A DNA stretch of 64,000 bases from Siphonodentalium dalli (GCA_032622095.1 CP136061.1:134503587-134567586), one strand, 5' to 3'; numbered from the stretch's first letter, positions 1 through 10,341 are shown. The notes: generated by a model from the sequence alone, not told the origin. Made by a program: numbers and translations.

Positions 1-326
1 TCAAAACACTGAAAATATACAAATTAAATTAAATTACTTGACAAGAGTACAAGTAATGACAACTAACAGTAGAAAGAACTGATGGATTGTTTCACATGTT
101 ATGTATGAGAGAAGGAAGAGTGATACAACAAACATGCGATAGAGGTACTGAAATTAAGCAAATGGTAGGAAGGATGGAGAAAGAGAGAGAGAGATAAAGG
201 TATTGCATGTGCATGCATGGTATCAACAGCTTTACTGAGTTTGATAAATATTAACGTCAAGGGCGAAATATCATCAATTATGGTTAATTCGCTTTCATGT
301 TCTTATGTTAGCTCTACATGCACATC
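1..326. other. No gene seen; AT-rich flank of a LINE remnant
   Basis: I see no coding signal. A short GA-rich run lies near 176-196. The stretch is the 3' flank of the minus-strand LINE remnant that follows and may include its untranslated end. Confidence 0.4.
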
Positions 327-581
327 TCAGACGTCCAGATTGAAACGTTTTGTTTCTTTAATGAACTGATGCACGTAATTAAAGATTACAGTATTCATAT
401 CTTGACTTATATATGGGTTGCCGAACAAAAGTGTCTTGACTGATATGGTATTCACATCAAAAGGTATCAAATTATTGTATAGCCTAAGTCTTTCTCTAGC
501 ATATAGCGTGCACATGCATTCATAAAAGGAGCTAAAAGCAAGATGTTGAACAGTCAGTGCTGGCATATCCCATGGTGGCAT
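327..581 (-). pseudogene. C-terminal remnant of a non-LTR retrotransposon ORF2
   Basis: The minus-strand reading frame of about 84 codons ends at a stop and reads like the extreme C-terminus of a LINE polyprotein (endonuclease plus reverse transcriptase). It has a block LLFGNP, then N..IF..VH.FI..TKRFN, a pattern seen after the reverse-transcriptase domain in many invertebrate LINEs. No catalytic motif is present. The upstream side is replaced by tandem repeats at about 580, so the copy is 5'-truncated. The assignment rests on remembered family resemblance and could be wrong. Confidence 0.45.
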
Positions 582-1160
582 ATTCGAACTGACAAAGTAT
601 GGTTTGAGATATCTGCTTGGATTGAGAAAAAAACCCCAATATTTTCAAAAAAACAATGATAAATAATTCTAGAACGGAAAACATGAATAAAACGATTGAG
701 CGCTCAATTGATTGCCATCATAGTAGTGAACATCCATACCACATTTCATTGATACCTGTCAACATGTGATGGGGATACAGGCAAAAAAAAAACACTTCCA
801 GATAAACATAGATGAACAACTTTAAAATGGAAAACAGGAAAAACTATTGAACACTCAATTGCTTGCCCTCCTAGTAGTGAATTTCCATACAAAATTTCAT
901 TTAGATCCGACAATCGGTGTTTGAGATATCTGCCAAGATGGAGAAAAAAAACAACATTTCCAGATAAACAAAGATGAATAACAACAGAATGGAAAATCCG
1001 GAATAATGATTGAACAGTCCGTTAAATGCCCTCATACTAGTGAACATCCATACCAATTTTCATTCAGATCCGACAACGGGTGTTTGAGATATCTGTATGT
1101 GCGGATGGAAAAACAAACAGATAAATGTCCGGACAGACAGACGAGGTCAATCCAGTATAC
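580..1160. repeat. Tandem modules of about 160 bp
   Basis: Three diverged units follow each other; the motif 'aaca-agatgaataac' starts near 651, 805 and 967. Each unit contains 'catccataccaaatttcatt' and 'gagatatctg'. The block ends in a run of 'gacagacaga'-like sequence near 1130. Close relatives occur near 19.1, 35.5 and 53.7 kb. Confidence 0.75.
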
Positions 1161-1177
1161 CCACCATTCTCTACGAG

Positions 1178-1340
1178 CAAGCCTTGAAATAGTGTGTCTG
1201 TCATTTGCAGAATGAGGTCCCCAGAGGGTGAATTTAGTGATGCTACCCCCGCATAGTGGGCTAGCATCACCAAATTCACCCTCTGGGAATCTCATTCTGC
1301 TGAGTTGTAAGCAGAATGAGGTCCCCAGAGAGTTGGGCTA
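1178..1340. mobile_element. hAT-type miniature element, partial
   Basis: It begins with the family end CAAGCCTTGAAATAGTGTG, then the terminal hairpin built on 'gaggtccccagagggtgaat' and its reverse complement. A second hairpin arm starts at about 1312 and stops at about 1340, so the right half is missing. Confidence 0.7.
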
Positions 1341-2105
1341 TAATTAAAAGTCTAAAAAGCACAATCTAACTTGAACATTGTAGTAGTATCACATATGTGA
1401 ATGATTAAAGTAAGTGTAATTACATGACTTTTTTGAAGCAGAAAAGTTATTCAATTTGTACCACAAATCATCAGTGACAATGATTGATGAAATTCTACCA
1501 AGTATACTTCAGCGTACTTCAGTGTAGCAATGCCTTATCCAAAAATTTATGCTGACTGATGCACAGAAAAGCTAAGCGCCTGCTGTTTTTACATATATCA
1601 AGAAAAATATTACAAACTGCAACTGACTGCATTCAATTTAACATTACCTGGTTAGTTGCACATTCTCACGTTCCTATCAAGGACTAACCTTGACCAAGTT
1701 TTTCTTCAGGCATGCCAGATTTGAATATCAGCTTTGCTAGTTGCTATTACAGGTTAAAAATTGAACCCACACCTCTCTCAGAAACCAGTTTATACTCAGG
1801 ACCAAGAAGCAAGCAATTAAGTTGTTTGTGAATTATCTATTCACATAAATGTCCATTATATTGACATCACCATAAAGGTTAGCTTCTCCACTCCCATGAT
1901 GCTGATATTACCAAATGATCAGCAGCACCCCCCCCCCCCCCCATGATCTTGATATTACTGTAAAGGGTAGCTTCTGCTCCAGTCTGATTGAAATACAGAC
2001 TTATTGAGCAAGCTATACATTCTATAGTCTGAAACAAATAGCAGAGAATCCCATTACTTCTAAGAAGCATTACCTCAGTGTCAGCCAATCACAACATTCC
2101 ATGGT
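1341..2105. other. No gene seen; contains a C15 tract
   Basis: Nothing I can name. An uninterrupted run of 15 C lies at 1928-1942. Confidence 0.4.
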
Positions 2106-2109
2106 TTAA

Positions 2110-2358
2110 CCCTTTACCCAACAAACCGGCCAAAACCGGCCAAATAAAGCTTCAACAGCCTAAAATATCTTCGGTCTGTCTCAATAGAACCATACAAATA
2201 TGGATATCATTGGAACCGGCTCCTTGACCACATTGTGATAGTTACAGTTATGCCCTGTGCCAATGCATTCTCTTATATATGCGAGTCGACCATAGGGTAG
2301 GTCGACTCGCATATATAAGAGAATGCATTGGCACAGGGCCCTTCTGTTGGGTAAAGGG
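2110..2358. mobile_element. TTAA-flanked miniature element, complete
   Basis: It is flanked by TTAA at 2106-2109 and 2359-2362. Ends are CCCTTTACCCAACA and its reverse complement. A hairpin of 'aatgcattctcttatatatg' and its complement lies inside, off-centre. TTAA duplications with CCC ends are the signature of piggyBac-type transposition. There is no coding capacity. Confidence 0.8.
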
Positions 2359-2527
2359 TTAAGCGATGAAGCAAATCAGAAGTTTGCTGGAATTCCTATA
2401 CAGTGATCATGATTCCAATAAACCTTGACAATTAGTTAAAAATAGCATAATCAATTTTCTGTTACAATGCTAATTTCACACAGTGTTTACAAGTTTAGAG
2501 ATTACAAGAACTAATTAAACACTAAAA

Positions 2528-2934
2528 GGTATCCAGAGGGTGAATTCAGTGACACTATCCCTCATGGCACCACCAAATTCACCCTCTGGGAACCTATTCT
2601 GCTTAGGCCTCAACTGCTATGGGAGACCTAGGATCAGATTGAAGTTCTGCAGTTGAAATTTGGTGACGTTCACCCATTAGTCACCTCGATTATGAATTTT
2701 ATAGTCTGCAAATTAGGGGATATAGAAACTTCATTGAAGAGAAAAAGTAACTAAAAGCAATATTAATTTGAGACTATAGATACTTCCCAGAAGATGAGGC
2801 CTATTTATATAATGAAGAATGTGATCCCGAGAGGTAAATTTGGTGATACAGGCCCGCTGTGAGGGTGACCATCACCAAATTCACCCTCTGGGGGCCTCAT
2901 TCTGCAAATAACAGACACACTATTTGCAGGCTTG
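2528..2934. mobile_element. hAT-type miniature element, left end truncated
   Basis: It has a partial left hairpin, the ~200-bp internal region of sub-family 1 ('gcctcaactgctatgggaga', 'cacctcgattatg'), then the right hairpin and end ...TTTGCAGGCTTG. The first ~40 bases of the left end are absent. Confidence 0.75.
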
Positions 2935-2956
2935 GGCACCTTTCCCAATGCAAATG

Positions 2957-3128
2957 CAGTAATGCCCTAAGTAATCGACTCCACAGCAGAATTATGGGTA
3001 ACTTTTCAGGATTTAGTCGGAAATATGGCTTGTTGCCATTCATCAGAAAGCTCTCACTGAGACTAAATCCTGAAAAGTTACCCATAATTCTGCTGTGATT
3101 AAGGAGTCGATTACTTAGGGCATTACTG
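2957..3128. mobile_element. TA-type palindromic miniature element
   Basis: A near-continuous palindrome from CAGTAATGCCC to GGGCATTACTG. Part of the left arm between the tip and the 'acagcagaattatggg' block is deleted. The TA is intact only on the right; the left reads TG. Confidence 0.8.
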
Positions 3129-3284
3129 TACATGCACTCATACAGGCGTTGGTCGAGGGCAAGGGGGGGATGGGAGCTAGAGCCCCAGCATGCCCCCTTG
3201 CTCTTCTAATTGTCAAGTCATATTATTCTGGCATAGCAAGGATATTCAACTGATTGGCGTTCATGTGATTCAGACTCCGGGCAT

Positions 3285-3620
3285 CTGACAAATGGTGAAA
3301 AATACCAAAAGAACAGTGACAACCCATCAGTGAGAGCGTGGTAAGACTTTGCACAAAGCTACATTAACCCTTCCATGGCTGGAGCTTCCTGAAATTTTGA
3401 GAAAACCCTGTGCCAATGCATTCTCTTATATATGTGAGTCTCCCATAGGCAGACTAACAATATTTACCTTGACCTTGTAAGCCAGTGGATTCTCTTATAT
3501 ATGCAAGGCTCCTTTTGAGAGACTCGCATATACAAGAGAAAGCACTGGCACATGATCTTTAATGCTGCACCAGCTCATGAAAGAGTTAACTGTATAACTG
3601 TAACACTATAATAGAGCGTC
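3285..3620. repeat. Local duplicate, copy 1 (occupied by a TTAA element)
   Basis: It matches 4671-4800: 'aaaaataccaaaagaacagt' early and 'cactataatagagygtc' late. Here the homology is split by the TTAA element at 3368-3585. Confidence 0.75.
3368..3585. mobile_element. TTAA-flanked element, 'CATGACTGGAGCTTCC' sub-type
   Basis: TTAA lies at 3364-3367 and 3586-3589. The left end is CCCTTCCATGGCTGGAGC; the right end is ATGAAAGAG. Two imperfect hairpins inside use the 'attctcttatatatg' module. It interrupts a segment duplicated uninterrupted near 4.77 kb, which shows that it inserted. Confidence 0.8.
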
Positions 3621-3734
3621 GTTTTAAAACTGAGAGCATGTGCTGATTTTCATAATATTATGTTATTCAAGTTATGATCTGGAAGTTTCGGTGAAAAACA
3701 ACAAAATGAACAGACAGTCAGTCAGTTCACTACA

Positions 3735-4150
3735 CCCTCTTGGGTGTCACTTCACCCTCTTGGGTGTATATTGGTATATCGCCTGTCATAGGAGGTGATA
3801 GAGCAAATGTGATTAAAAATGTACTTGGTATATTGCGTATTGTTTTTATTGTGGGGCTAACAAGCGGGAGAATAACATCACTGTCATCGCACGAGCGACC
3901 TAGGGGATACATGTTATCTACATACACTGTCATCGCATAATTACAACCTCTTAGGGTGCATATTGGCAACAGCAGTTTGCCCTGTCGTAGGAGATTATTG
4001 AGTAAATGTGATTAAAAAAGTACTCAGTATATTGCATACTTGTTTTTTTGAGGGGTTATCAAGCAGGAGAATAACATCCCTGTCATTGTGCAATAAGCGA
4101 GGGAGATGCATGTTATCTGCATAAACTGTCATCGCTTAATAACGAGAGAG
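3735..4150. repeat. Tandem duplication, two units of about 200 bp
   Basis: The two units share 'caaatgtgattaaaaa', 'ggagaataacatc', 'acatgttatct' and 'actgtcatcgc' in the same order. Short reading frames across it on both strands are by-products. Confidence 0.7.
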
Positions 4151-4299
4151 GGGATACATGTATACGGTCTCGGTTATTATTGATTCACTCCATTGATAAG
4201 GCTTCCCATTCGATGAGTCTATGTCGGGTAGTTATAATCAGTGTTATTCATGGTGTCATCAGCTTTATATCAACGTCGTTATTTCGATACACCCATCTA

Positions 4300-4590
4300 G
4301 AGGGGATCCTAAAGATGCCAGTAAATTTCAAAACAATTCTCCAATAAATGTGGGCTGCAGGGTGTGCCGATGAATTCAAATTTGAAATCAAAGATGGCTG
4401 CTGGCAGGCATTTTTTTTTATCAAATTTTAGAAAAAAATGATTCGGAGATCACCACAAAGATCTAAGTGAAGTTTGGTGTCAATCGGATGAGGGATGTGG
4501 CATGAAGCATGTGCCAAAGTAAATTGCTGACAAATACATGCACACACAGATGACGGATGCCAACACATGGCAATAGCACTTTGTCAAGTT
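4300..4590. repeat. Dispersed repeat ('aagatggctgctgg' family)
   Basis: It shares 'aaaacaattctccaataaat', 'aagatggctgc' and 'gaagtttggtg' with 26655-26990 and partly with 31225-31400. It ends in 'gatgacggatgccaacacat'. Confidence 0.65.
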
Positions 4591-4670
4591 GAGCTAACTA
4601 GCACGTATCAAGTTTTAGATCTATCTGGTACAATGTTTACCCTATTATATGCAGGAACAGCTTGCATGAA

Positions 4671-4800
4671 GCATCTGGCAGATGGTGAAAAATACCAAAA
4701 GAACAGTGACAGCCCATTAGTAAGATATTGCTAAGACTCAGCAAATGTTACTTAATTCAAAAGCTACATTATACTATATCACTATAATAGAGTGTCTTTT
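4671..4800. repeat. Local duplicate, copy 2 (unoccupied site)
   Basis: Uninterrupted counterpart of 3285-3620. It reads 'gctacattatactatatcac' where copy 1 carries the TTAA element. Confidence 0.7.
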
Positions 4801-5915
4801 GTCAAGTTTAAAACCTGGCCAATGACTGCTCTCTTTATCCAACCTTTTCACACCATCATGACTTGTAAATTCTCACCCTATATATACCCATATAATTGGG
4901 GGTAATTCAGAGTCAGTGATGTCCAGTTTTTAATAAATCTTACCCCTGGGGCTTGGGATTATATATGGACTAAAGCTTTTAGCTTGTACAATAAGAGATG
5001 GCTATCTGTAATGGAGAAAACACCGGCCCTGGACAGCTTCTGTTGGGGGTTGTCAGATAAACGTCACTGATAGCATCATAAGAATACAAAAAGCCCATAA
5101 TAACCTGATAGCATGGACCTAAAGGAAAGTGATCCATCATGATCGTGGTCTCCTGCCCTCAGGACAGGCTGTGTGCAATGACAGAATGCATGAAATGTAT
5201 TGTTGTCAGATGTATAAATGCTAATTCTGTTAGTCGCTAATGAATATTGATAAGGTAATATGTATGACAAGGAAATATATCAACCTTTACATAGTGACAA
5301 ATCAAGATTTAAAATGGACTGTTTCTTGACATGAGGTCAGCATGGCTACACGTCAGGATGTGCTGCATGGTCATATGTGTTAGGAGGATTCAGTGTGGCT
5401 ATCAAGGTATTGGAGTGGGGGGGGGGGGGTCAACGAGAAAGGACATGTGGATGGTGATGGAAGGCGATATGAACATACCTATCATAAATTTCATTGACTT
5501 TCACTGTTTTATTTTGATATTTTCAAGGAAAATGATTTTAAAAATGTTTTGTAAGTTTTTAGAAAATTTTGTAACAATTAATGCATGTTTATAAAAATCC
5601 AAACTGTTGTTCTCGACATGAGGTCTTGGCCAGATGCATGTAGCTATGAGTGTATGAGGTAATGAGTGAGGACATGTGGGTATATATGTAGAGGGAAGGG
5701 GTTATGACCAATCCTATCAGAAAATTTATTGGCTTTTACAAGTTATTGGCATTGAGATTTTAGTGGAAAATGTGGTTTGGTGGGGGTGGGTGTGGAATGA
5801 ATACAATCAGCATAAATGGAGTCTGTTTATCATGTTCTCTCCGTAAAACAAGGAAATAAGCAAACCGTACAAAGATTAAAATGGACTGTTGTTTCTTTTA
5901 AAATGAGGTCATGGC
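4801..5915. other. No gene seen; G13 tract
   Basis: A run of 13 G lies at 5417-5429. Short ORFs here show no motif that I recognise. Confidence 0.35.
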
Positions 5916-5917
5916 TA

Positions 5918-6116
5918 CAGTAATGCCCTAAATAATCGACAGAATTATGGGTAACTTTTCAGGATTTAGTTGTAAATATGGCTTGTTGCCATTCATCGGA
6001 AAGTTCTCACTGAGAGCTTTCCGATGAATGGCAACAAGCCATATTTCCGACTAAATCCTGAAAAATTACCCATAATTCTGCTACGGTTAAGAATTAGATT
6101 ATTTAGGGCATTACTG
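5918..6116. mobile_element. TA-type palindromic element, near complete
   Basis: TA lies at 5916-5917 and 6117-6118. The arms meet at 'ctcactgagag'. A small deletion removes 'tccttaaccac' from the left arm. Confidence 0.85.
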
Positions 6117-6300
6117 TAGTTCAGAGTGGCCAGCCACAAGTGAGAAGTTTGGTCAAGCCTGAGAATATGGGAGAGGGGGGGGTTGATTGGGGGGGGGGGG
6201 ATGATTGGGAGGGGGTTGATATGGGGGGAGTGATATGGGGGAGGGTGGTGTGTTATTGATGAAGGAGGGCATGTGGTTCATGAAGGCTTTTACTATAGTT
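6117..6300. repeat. G-rich low-complexity stretch
   Basis: Runs of 6-13 G separated by 'att' and 'atat' (about 6173-6250). No function seen. Confidence 0.7.
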
Positions 6301-6877
6301 TTGGGTTTTGTAATTTTCTAGAAAAAGTTTTTTCTTTTTTTCAAAATTTTAAACATCTATACGAATAAAACTCAATTTTGTTTGTTTGTCCGCTAATAGG
6401 CAACCACATGGCTCGACCATCTGAGGTGACAATTTGAATATAGACGTAATTTGACCTGGAGGATCTTATTAGATAGGTCCCGTTGACTTCAGATGTCTTA
6501 AAAAGACGAACTAAGACTCTGCATGCAATGTTGTCAACAAGTTGCACACATAAGCGAGCAGAACGCTCTTTATTCATACCATGTATCAGGGGAATAGATC
6601 AATGGTGAACGCTCTTTATCATTAGTCTGCACAGAGACCGCACTCAATGTCACACACTACCTCGAATAGCATACGCGAGCAACCAGAACACTCTTTATCA
6701 TTACTATATCCGGAATAGATCAATAGTGAACATTCTTCATAACACAATTGTTTTACGGAACCATGCTTCCAAAACACTTCAAGTTCTCAAGAAAAACTGG
6801 CAAAGTCTGCTACACAAGAAGCTGAGACACCAGATCAACGAACATCAAGATCAACTAAACGATGTATGCACTCACAT

Positions 6878-7261
6878 TTCCAGTTAAGACTCACCTTTGC
6901 AGTGACTATAAATAAGGCTCAGGGGCAGCTAGTCCCTCAAGATCGCTGGAATTAATTTAATATTGACGTGTTTCTCCCATGTTCAGCTCTACGTTGGGTA
7001 GTCGAGGGTTGATCATCGCACACCTATTAAAACCTTTCAGTGCCAAGTCCGATTTTTGTATCAACCCATATTTCCTTGATCATTTTTCAAATTTATTGAT
7101 TATAATAATGTGATTCATTGATGGAAAGAGCTATAAGAGCTGAAAAATGATCAAGGAAATATGGGTTGATACAAAAATCGGACTTGGCACTGAAAGGGTT
7201 AATCTATGCAGCAGAAGGAAAGACCACCAATGTGGTGTACAAAGAAGTTAAAATTCTTTAA
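6878..7261 (+). pseudogene. Helitron PIF1-like helicase, C-terminal pseudogene
   Basis: The first block has the T-I-N-K-A-Q-G-Q motif of superfamily 1 PIF1-type helicases; the second has the FSH.QLYV..SRV motif. Both are arginine/ATP-coupling motifs near the C-terminus of Helitron proteins. A frameshift separates the blocks, a TAG breaks the second, and an inserted TTAA element precedes the last 19 codons. It is not translatable as one protein. Confidence 0.75.
7031..7198. mobile_element. TTAA-flanked hairpin element inside the Helitron
   Basis: TTAA lies at 7027-7030 and 7199-7202. Arms of about 60 bases ('cagtgccaagtccgattttt', 'caacccatatttccttgatc') are almost perfectly complementary around a short AT-rich loop. 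It splits the Helitron helicase C-terminus, so it is younger than the Helitron. A half copy lies at 16870-16983. Confidence 0.85.
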
Positions 7262-7507
7262 AATCAAGTAAATGTATGTCAAAACACTTCAATTTGTTCT
7301 TTACCTAAGCAACATTGGGTACCCCAGCTAGTTCTCTATAGACTAAGGGATAGAAAATAATAGTCAACGGTAAGTGTCAATTAAGAACGATTATTTCCCC
7401 AATTTCTCTCCATGAACTGGGACAGACAATAGCTCTATTTTTAGAACATTAAACTGTTCACATGTAAGGAGTGATATTTTTTATTCAAAATGAGTTTAAT
7501 ATATAAG

Positions 7508-7536
7508 TTGTTGTTGTTGTTGTTGTCGTTGTCGTT
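7508..7536. repeat. (TTG)n microsatellite
   Basis: About ten trinucleotide units, some 'tcg'. Confidence 0.85.
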
Positions 7537-7571
7537 TTAAGTCTTGCCAGAAAGAGATAGAACATCTTTAA

Positions 7572-7953
7572 CCCTTTCTTTATTAAATACTCATTGACGA
7601 GTAGTTCAATTAGGAATGGTTCAGATAATAAGTTCAACAATTGATCGTAGGTGATCTGTTGAACTTATTATCTGAACATTTCCCCACCAATGAATAAGAA
7701 ACATTCTGCACTTGTATCATCTTTTTGTCTGTCTTTTGTCAGCTGAAAACCCCTTCAAATGAATAATAGATCATTCCAATGTATACTTTTATAACTGAAT
7801 GGGAGAATCTACATTAATGCCTTAAATAATCCACTCCTTAACCTCAGCAAAATTATGGCTAATATTTCTGGATTTAGTTGGATATATGGCTTGTTGCCAT
7901 TCATCGGAAGGAGTCGATTATATAGGGCATTACTGTATTTAGTAAAGACAGGG
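7572..7953. mobile_element. TTAA-flanked element, 'ACTAAATACTCATTGA' sub-type, with nested insertion
   Basis: TTAA lies at 7568-7571 and 7954-7957. The left part has the hairpin 'tcagataataagttcaaca' with its complement near 7654; the right part has 'aatgaataatagatcattcc' and 'actgaatgggagaatcta'. It is interrupted at 7812-7935 by a TA-type palindrome and then resumes 'tttagtaaagacaggg'. Confidence 0.85.
7812..7935. mobile_element. TA-type palindromic element nested in a TTAA element
   Basis: TA lies at 7810-7811 and 7936-7937. Inserted in 'gaatctatttagta' of the host element, it shows the TA target duplication directly. Most of its right arm is deleted. Confidence 0.85.
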
Positions 7954-7957
7954 TTAA

Positions 7958-8360
7958 ATATTAGCCTGAATACATTGTAACGGAAGCAGTCACCGCAACC
8001 AGAAAGAAGCACTTCCAAAGATCAGAGCATACCTGAGTGATATCTCATCTACTGGAGAATGACAGAGAAAGGTGAACTAAAAGGCATGAGATGTTTAAAA
8101 CAGGTGTGGGATGTGATTAAAACTCTGTTGTGCAAACAATTATCATCAGACAGGGAGAGCTACAGGCAATAAACTGGAGGAACACAGCCAACAAAAATCT
8201 TACATCACATACGCTCAGAAGAACCCTTTTAATACTGTCTCGTAGAAAAACACCTGAGAATTTACTCCACCCAAGATCCACTGATGTTATGAACATCATC
8301 AACAACATGGTCAATCAGTTTGTGTATTGGAATTTATCATTTCAGCCATGATGACATGTC
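7958..8360. other. No gene seen
   Basis: Unique-looking sequence. Overlapping ORFs on both strands around 8117-8351 have no motif that I recognise. Confidence 0.35.
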
Positions 8361-8645
8361 CAAGCCTTGAAATATTGTGTCTGTCATTTCCAGAATGAGG
8401 TCCCCAGAGGGTGAATTTAGTGACACTATCCCACACGGCGAGCTAGTATCACCAAATTCACCCTCTTGGAACCTCATTCTGCTGAGGCCTCAACTGCTAT
8501 GGGAGACCTTAGGATCAGATTGAAGTTCCCCAGTTGAAGTTGGTGATGTTCACCCATTAGAAACCTCGATTATGCATTTTATATTCTGCAAATAGGGAAT
8601 ATAGAAACTGAACAGAAGTGAAAAAGTAACTAAAAACAATGTTAA

Positions 8646-9273
8646 GGGGTTTCCATGCCTGAGCTACTAGTATGTCAGGAAGTGGCAAGTTTACATGGAC
8701 CTACACAAAAAAACTACCTAATTGTTATAAAGCTAGTACACCACATGAATGAATCTATATTATATAACAATAAAAATGTCAAAAAGATAACTTTAATCAT
8801 AGTTTTAGAATGGAGATTTTGGAATCAGCATTCTCAGCAAATATACAAATTGAGTGGGGATAAATAACTGCTATAAAAAGTACATGATCTGAAATAGTGT
8901 GTCTGTCATTTACAGAATGAGATCCCCAGAGGTTGAATTTAGTGATGCTACCCCGCATAGCGGGCTAGCATCGCCAAATTCACACTCTGGGGACCTCATT
9001 CTGCTTACAACTCGGCAGAATGAGGTTCCCCGAGGGTGAATTTGGTGATGCTAACCCGCTATGCGGGGGTAGCATCACTAAATTCTCCCTCTGGGGACCT
9101 CATTCTGCAAATGACAGGCACACTATTTCAAGGCTTGAAAAATAAATGATCTGAATTAGTAAAAGGGTGGAATGGCAATTTAACTGAGTTCAATACTGCT
9201 TCAAGAATTTCAACATTTTTGTAGGTCGATCTAAAGTTTCCACTGCCTGACGTAGTTCAGTTGTGGAAACCCC
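8646..9273. mobile_element. TTAA-flanked element with 40+ bp inverted ends
   Basis: TTAA lies at 8642-8645 and 9274-9277. The ends GGGGTTTCCA and TGGAAACCCC continue into a degenerate inverted repeat of about 45 bases ('gtcaggaagtggcaa' against 'gtcaggcagtggaa'). The ends differ from the CCCTTT group, so this is a separate TTAA family. A compact hAT-type element sits inside it. Confidence 0.85.
8891..9137. mobile_element. Compact hAT-type element, third nesting level
   Basis: Two terminal hairpins lie almost back to back, separated only by 'ttacaactcggc', without the ~200-bp interior. The right end is TTTCAAGGCTTG; the left tip has lost CAAGCCTT. 'atgatctgaa' occurs on both flanks and may be a degraded target duplication. 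Confidence 0.75.
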
Positions 9274-9358
9274 TTAATTTGAGACTACATATACTTCCCA
9301 GAAATGAGGGCTAAGCAGAATGAGGTCCCCAGGGGGTAAATTTAGTGATGCTAGCCCA

Positions 9359-9474
9359 CTGTTTTCTGTCTGTCGTCTGATTTTATTACCTGAACATCCC
9401 TCCAAATGAATAATAGACCATTCCAATGTATACTTTTATAACTGAATGGGAAGATCCATTTAGTATTGAAAGGG
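9359..9474. mobile_element. Right-end fragment of a TTAA element
   Basis: It matches the right half of the 7572-7953 element ('aatgaataatagaccattcc' to 'tagtattgaaaggg') and ends at TTAA 9475-9478. It truncates the hAT-type element on its left. Confidence 0.75.
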
Positions 9475-9492
9475 TTAATACTCTTGGAGCAA

Positions 9493-9680
9493 TTTCCAGA
9501 CAAGATCACAGAATCTTTATAAATGAATGAAGACATTTATAAAATGAAAAAAATCAAAACTGTGCAATCTAAAAGCATCATCTGAGAACATCAGATATTA
9601 CTTTTACATGTCAGCAGATATGCATTCTATATCTCAGAACCAGGCAATTTAACCAAGGTAACCAAGATATTATCTCTAAT
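9493..9680. repeat. Local duplicate, copy 1 of 2
   Basis: It matches 11061-11229: 'ttccagacaagatcacagaa', 'aatgaatgaagacatttata', 'cagcagatatgcattctat' and 'ccaagatattatctc' in order. In both copies a plus-strand frame reads PDKITE[S/T]L and then stops. Confidence 0.8.
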
Positions 9681-10007
9681 TCAGAAAAAAAATCATTAAA
9701 AGTTGAGGCATTCAGCTGGACAGGCAGGCGTCTTTGTTAAAAAAAACCAGATTTTGAAGAGAACAAAAATTCTTTATAAGATATATAGACAAGCGATAGA
9801 CTGGGTTGCTATATACCATTTTGAAGGTTGGGACGGCCCTATCGAACAAGTATAATGGCAGGCTAGTAATAACTAGACCAAGGTTTCCTTACAGTCAACT
9901 CTCAGTCTAGAGACACCGGTATTAAAATTCATTTCCGCGATGAACAGGAAATTCCCTTCTGGCGACAGCTCATTAATATTCATGTTTCCAAATATAGCAC
10001 TGTTTAC
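9681..10007. other. No clear gene; downstream flank of the RecQ-like fragment
   Basis: The minus-strand frame that follows the RecQ-like exon stays open to about 9873 but carries no helicase motif, so it is more likely intron or decayed sequence. Confidence 0.35.
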
Positions 10008-10197
10008 CTTTTTGATTGGAGTTATTTGATGCGGCAGACCTTTCCCGTAACCGGTAGGAAGAATAGCTAACACACCTTTTTCTGGTTATTAATAAACTCC
10101 TCAGAATAAACTCCTGTTCTTGCTTCAGTGAATCAATACCAATTTTCTTCAAAATGTTCTTAATTACAATTTCGAGAATTTGTATTTCGTAAGTCTG
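10008..10197 (-). pseudogene. RecQ/DEAD-type helicase fragment with damaged Walker A
   Basis: The minus-strand translation reads IGIDSLKQEQEFILRSLL, then in the next frame GVLAILPTGYGKGLPHQI. This matches the Q-motif region (L...Q...I..LL) and Walker A (AxLPTGxGKS) of RecQ-like ATP-dependent DNA helicases. A run of five A (10077-10081) puts the two parts in different frames; four would join them. The Walker A serine or threonine after GK is glycine (GGT, 10038-10040), which should impair nucleotide binding. The exon could end at 10008 with a donor GTAAAC. No later helicase motif (DEAH) was found. It is most likely a degenerate copy of a multicopy helicase. Confidence 0.65.
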
Positions 10198-10341
10198 CTA
10201 TTGTTTTAGCGTAGCCTCGCTTTCATCTAGCATTTCCGCCTTCGGTAATACTTATTTTTAGATCTATTGGGCGGTGCGTGTATGAATAATTACTATGAGG
10301 GCAGAATATGAATAGGTAATGGGATTTGCAGGCAGTTATTG

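Larger units (their letters stand above)
6356..7331 (+). mobile_element. Decayed Helitron with PIF1-helicase C-terminal remnants
   Basis: The 5' end is A|TCTATACGAATAAAA and the 3' end is GGGTACCCCAGCTAG|T, matching the TC...CTAG ends and A/T target of Helitrons. Helitrons encode a Rep-helicase protein for rolling-circle transposition. Three pieces of the PIF1-type helicase tail are readable on the plus strand: at 6878-6931 FQLRLTFAVTINKAQGQL; at 6972-7009 FSHVQLYVG, a stop, SRV; and at 7202-7261 IYAAEGKTTNVVYKEVKIL then stop. They lie in different frames and a TTAA element interrupts them at 7031-7198. Rep and most of the helicase are absent, so this copy is a dead, internally deleted derivative. 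Confidence 0.75.
8361..9358. mobile_element. hAT-type miniature element split by a nested TTAA element
   Basis: The left end CAAGCCTTGAAATATTGTG and left hairpin are followed by the sub-family 1 interior up to 'aacaatg' at 8641. The interior resumes at 9274 ('ttaatttgagactac') and runs into the right hairpin. The right hairpin is cut at about 9358 by a fragment of a TTAA element. Removing 8646-9277 restores a continuous interior like that at 20314-20742. Confidence 0.85.
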
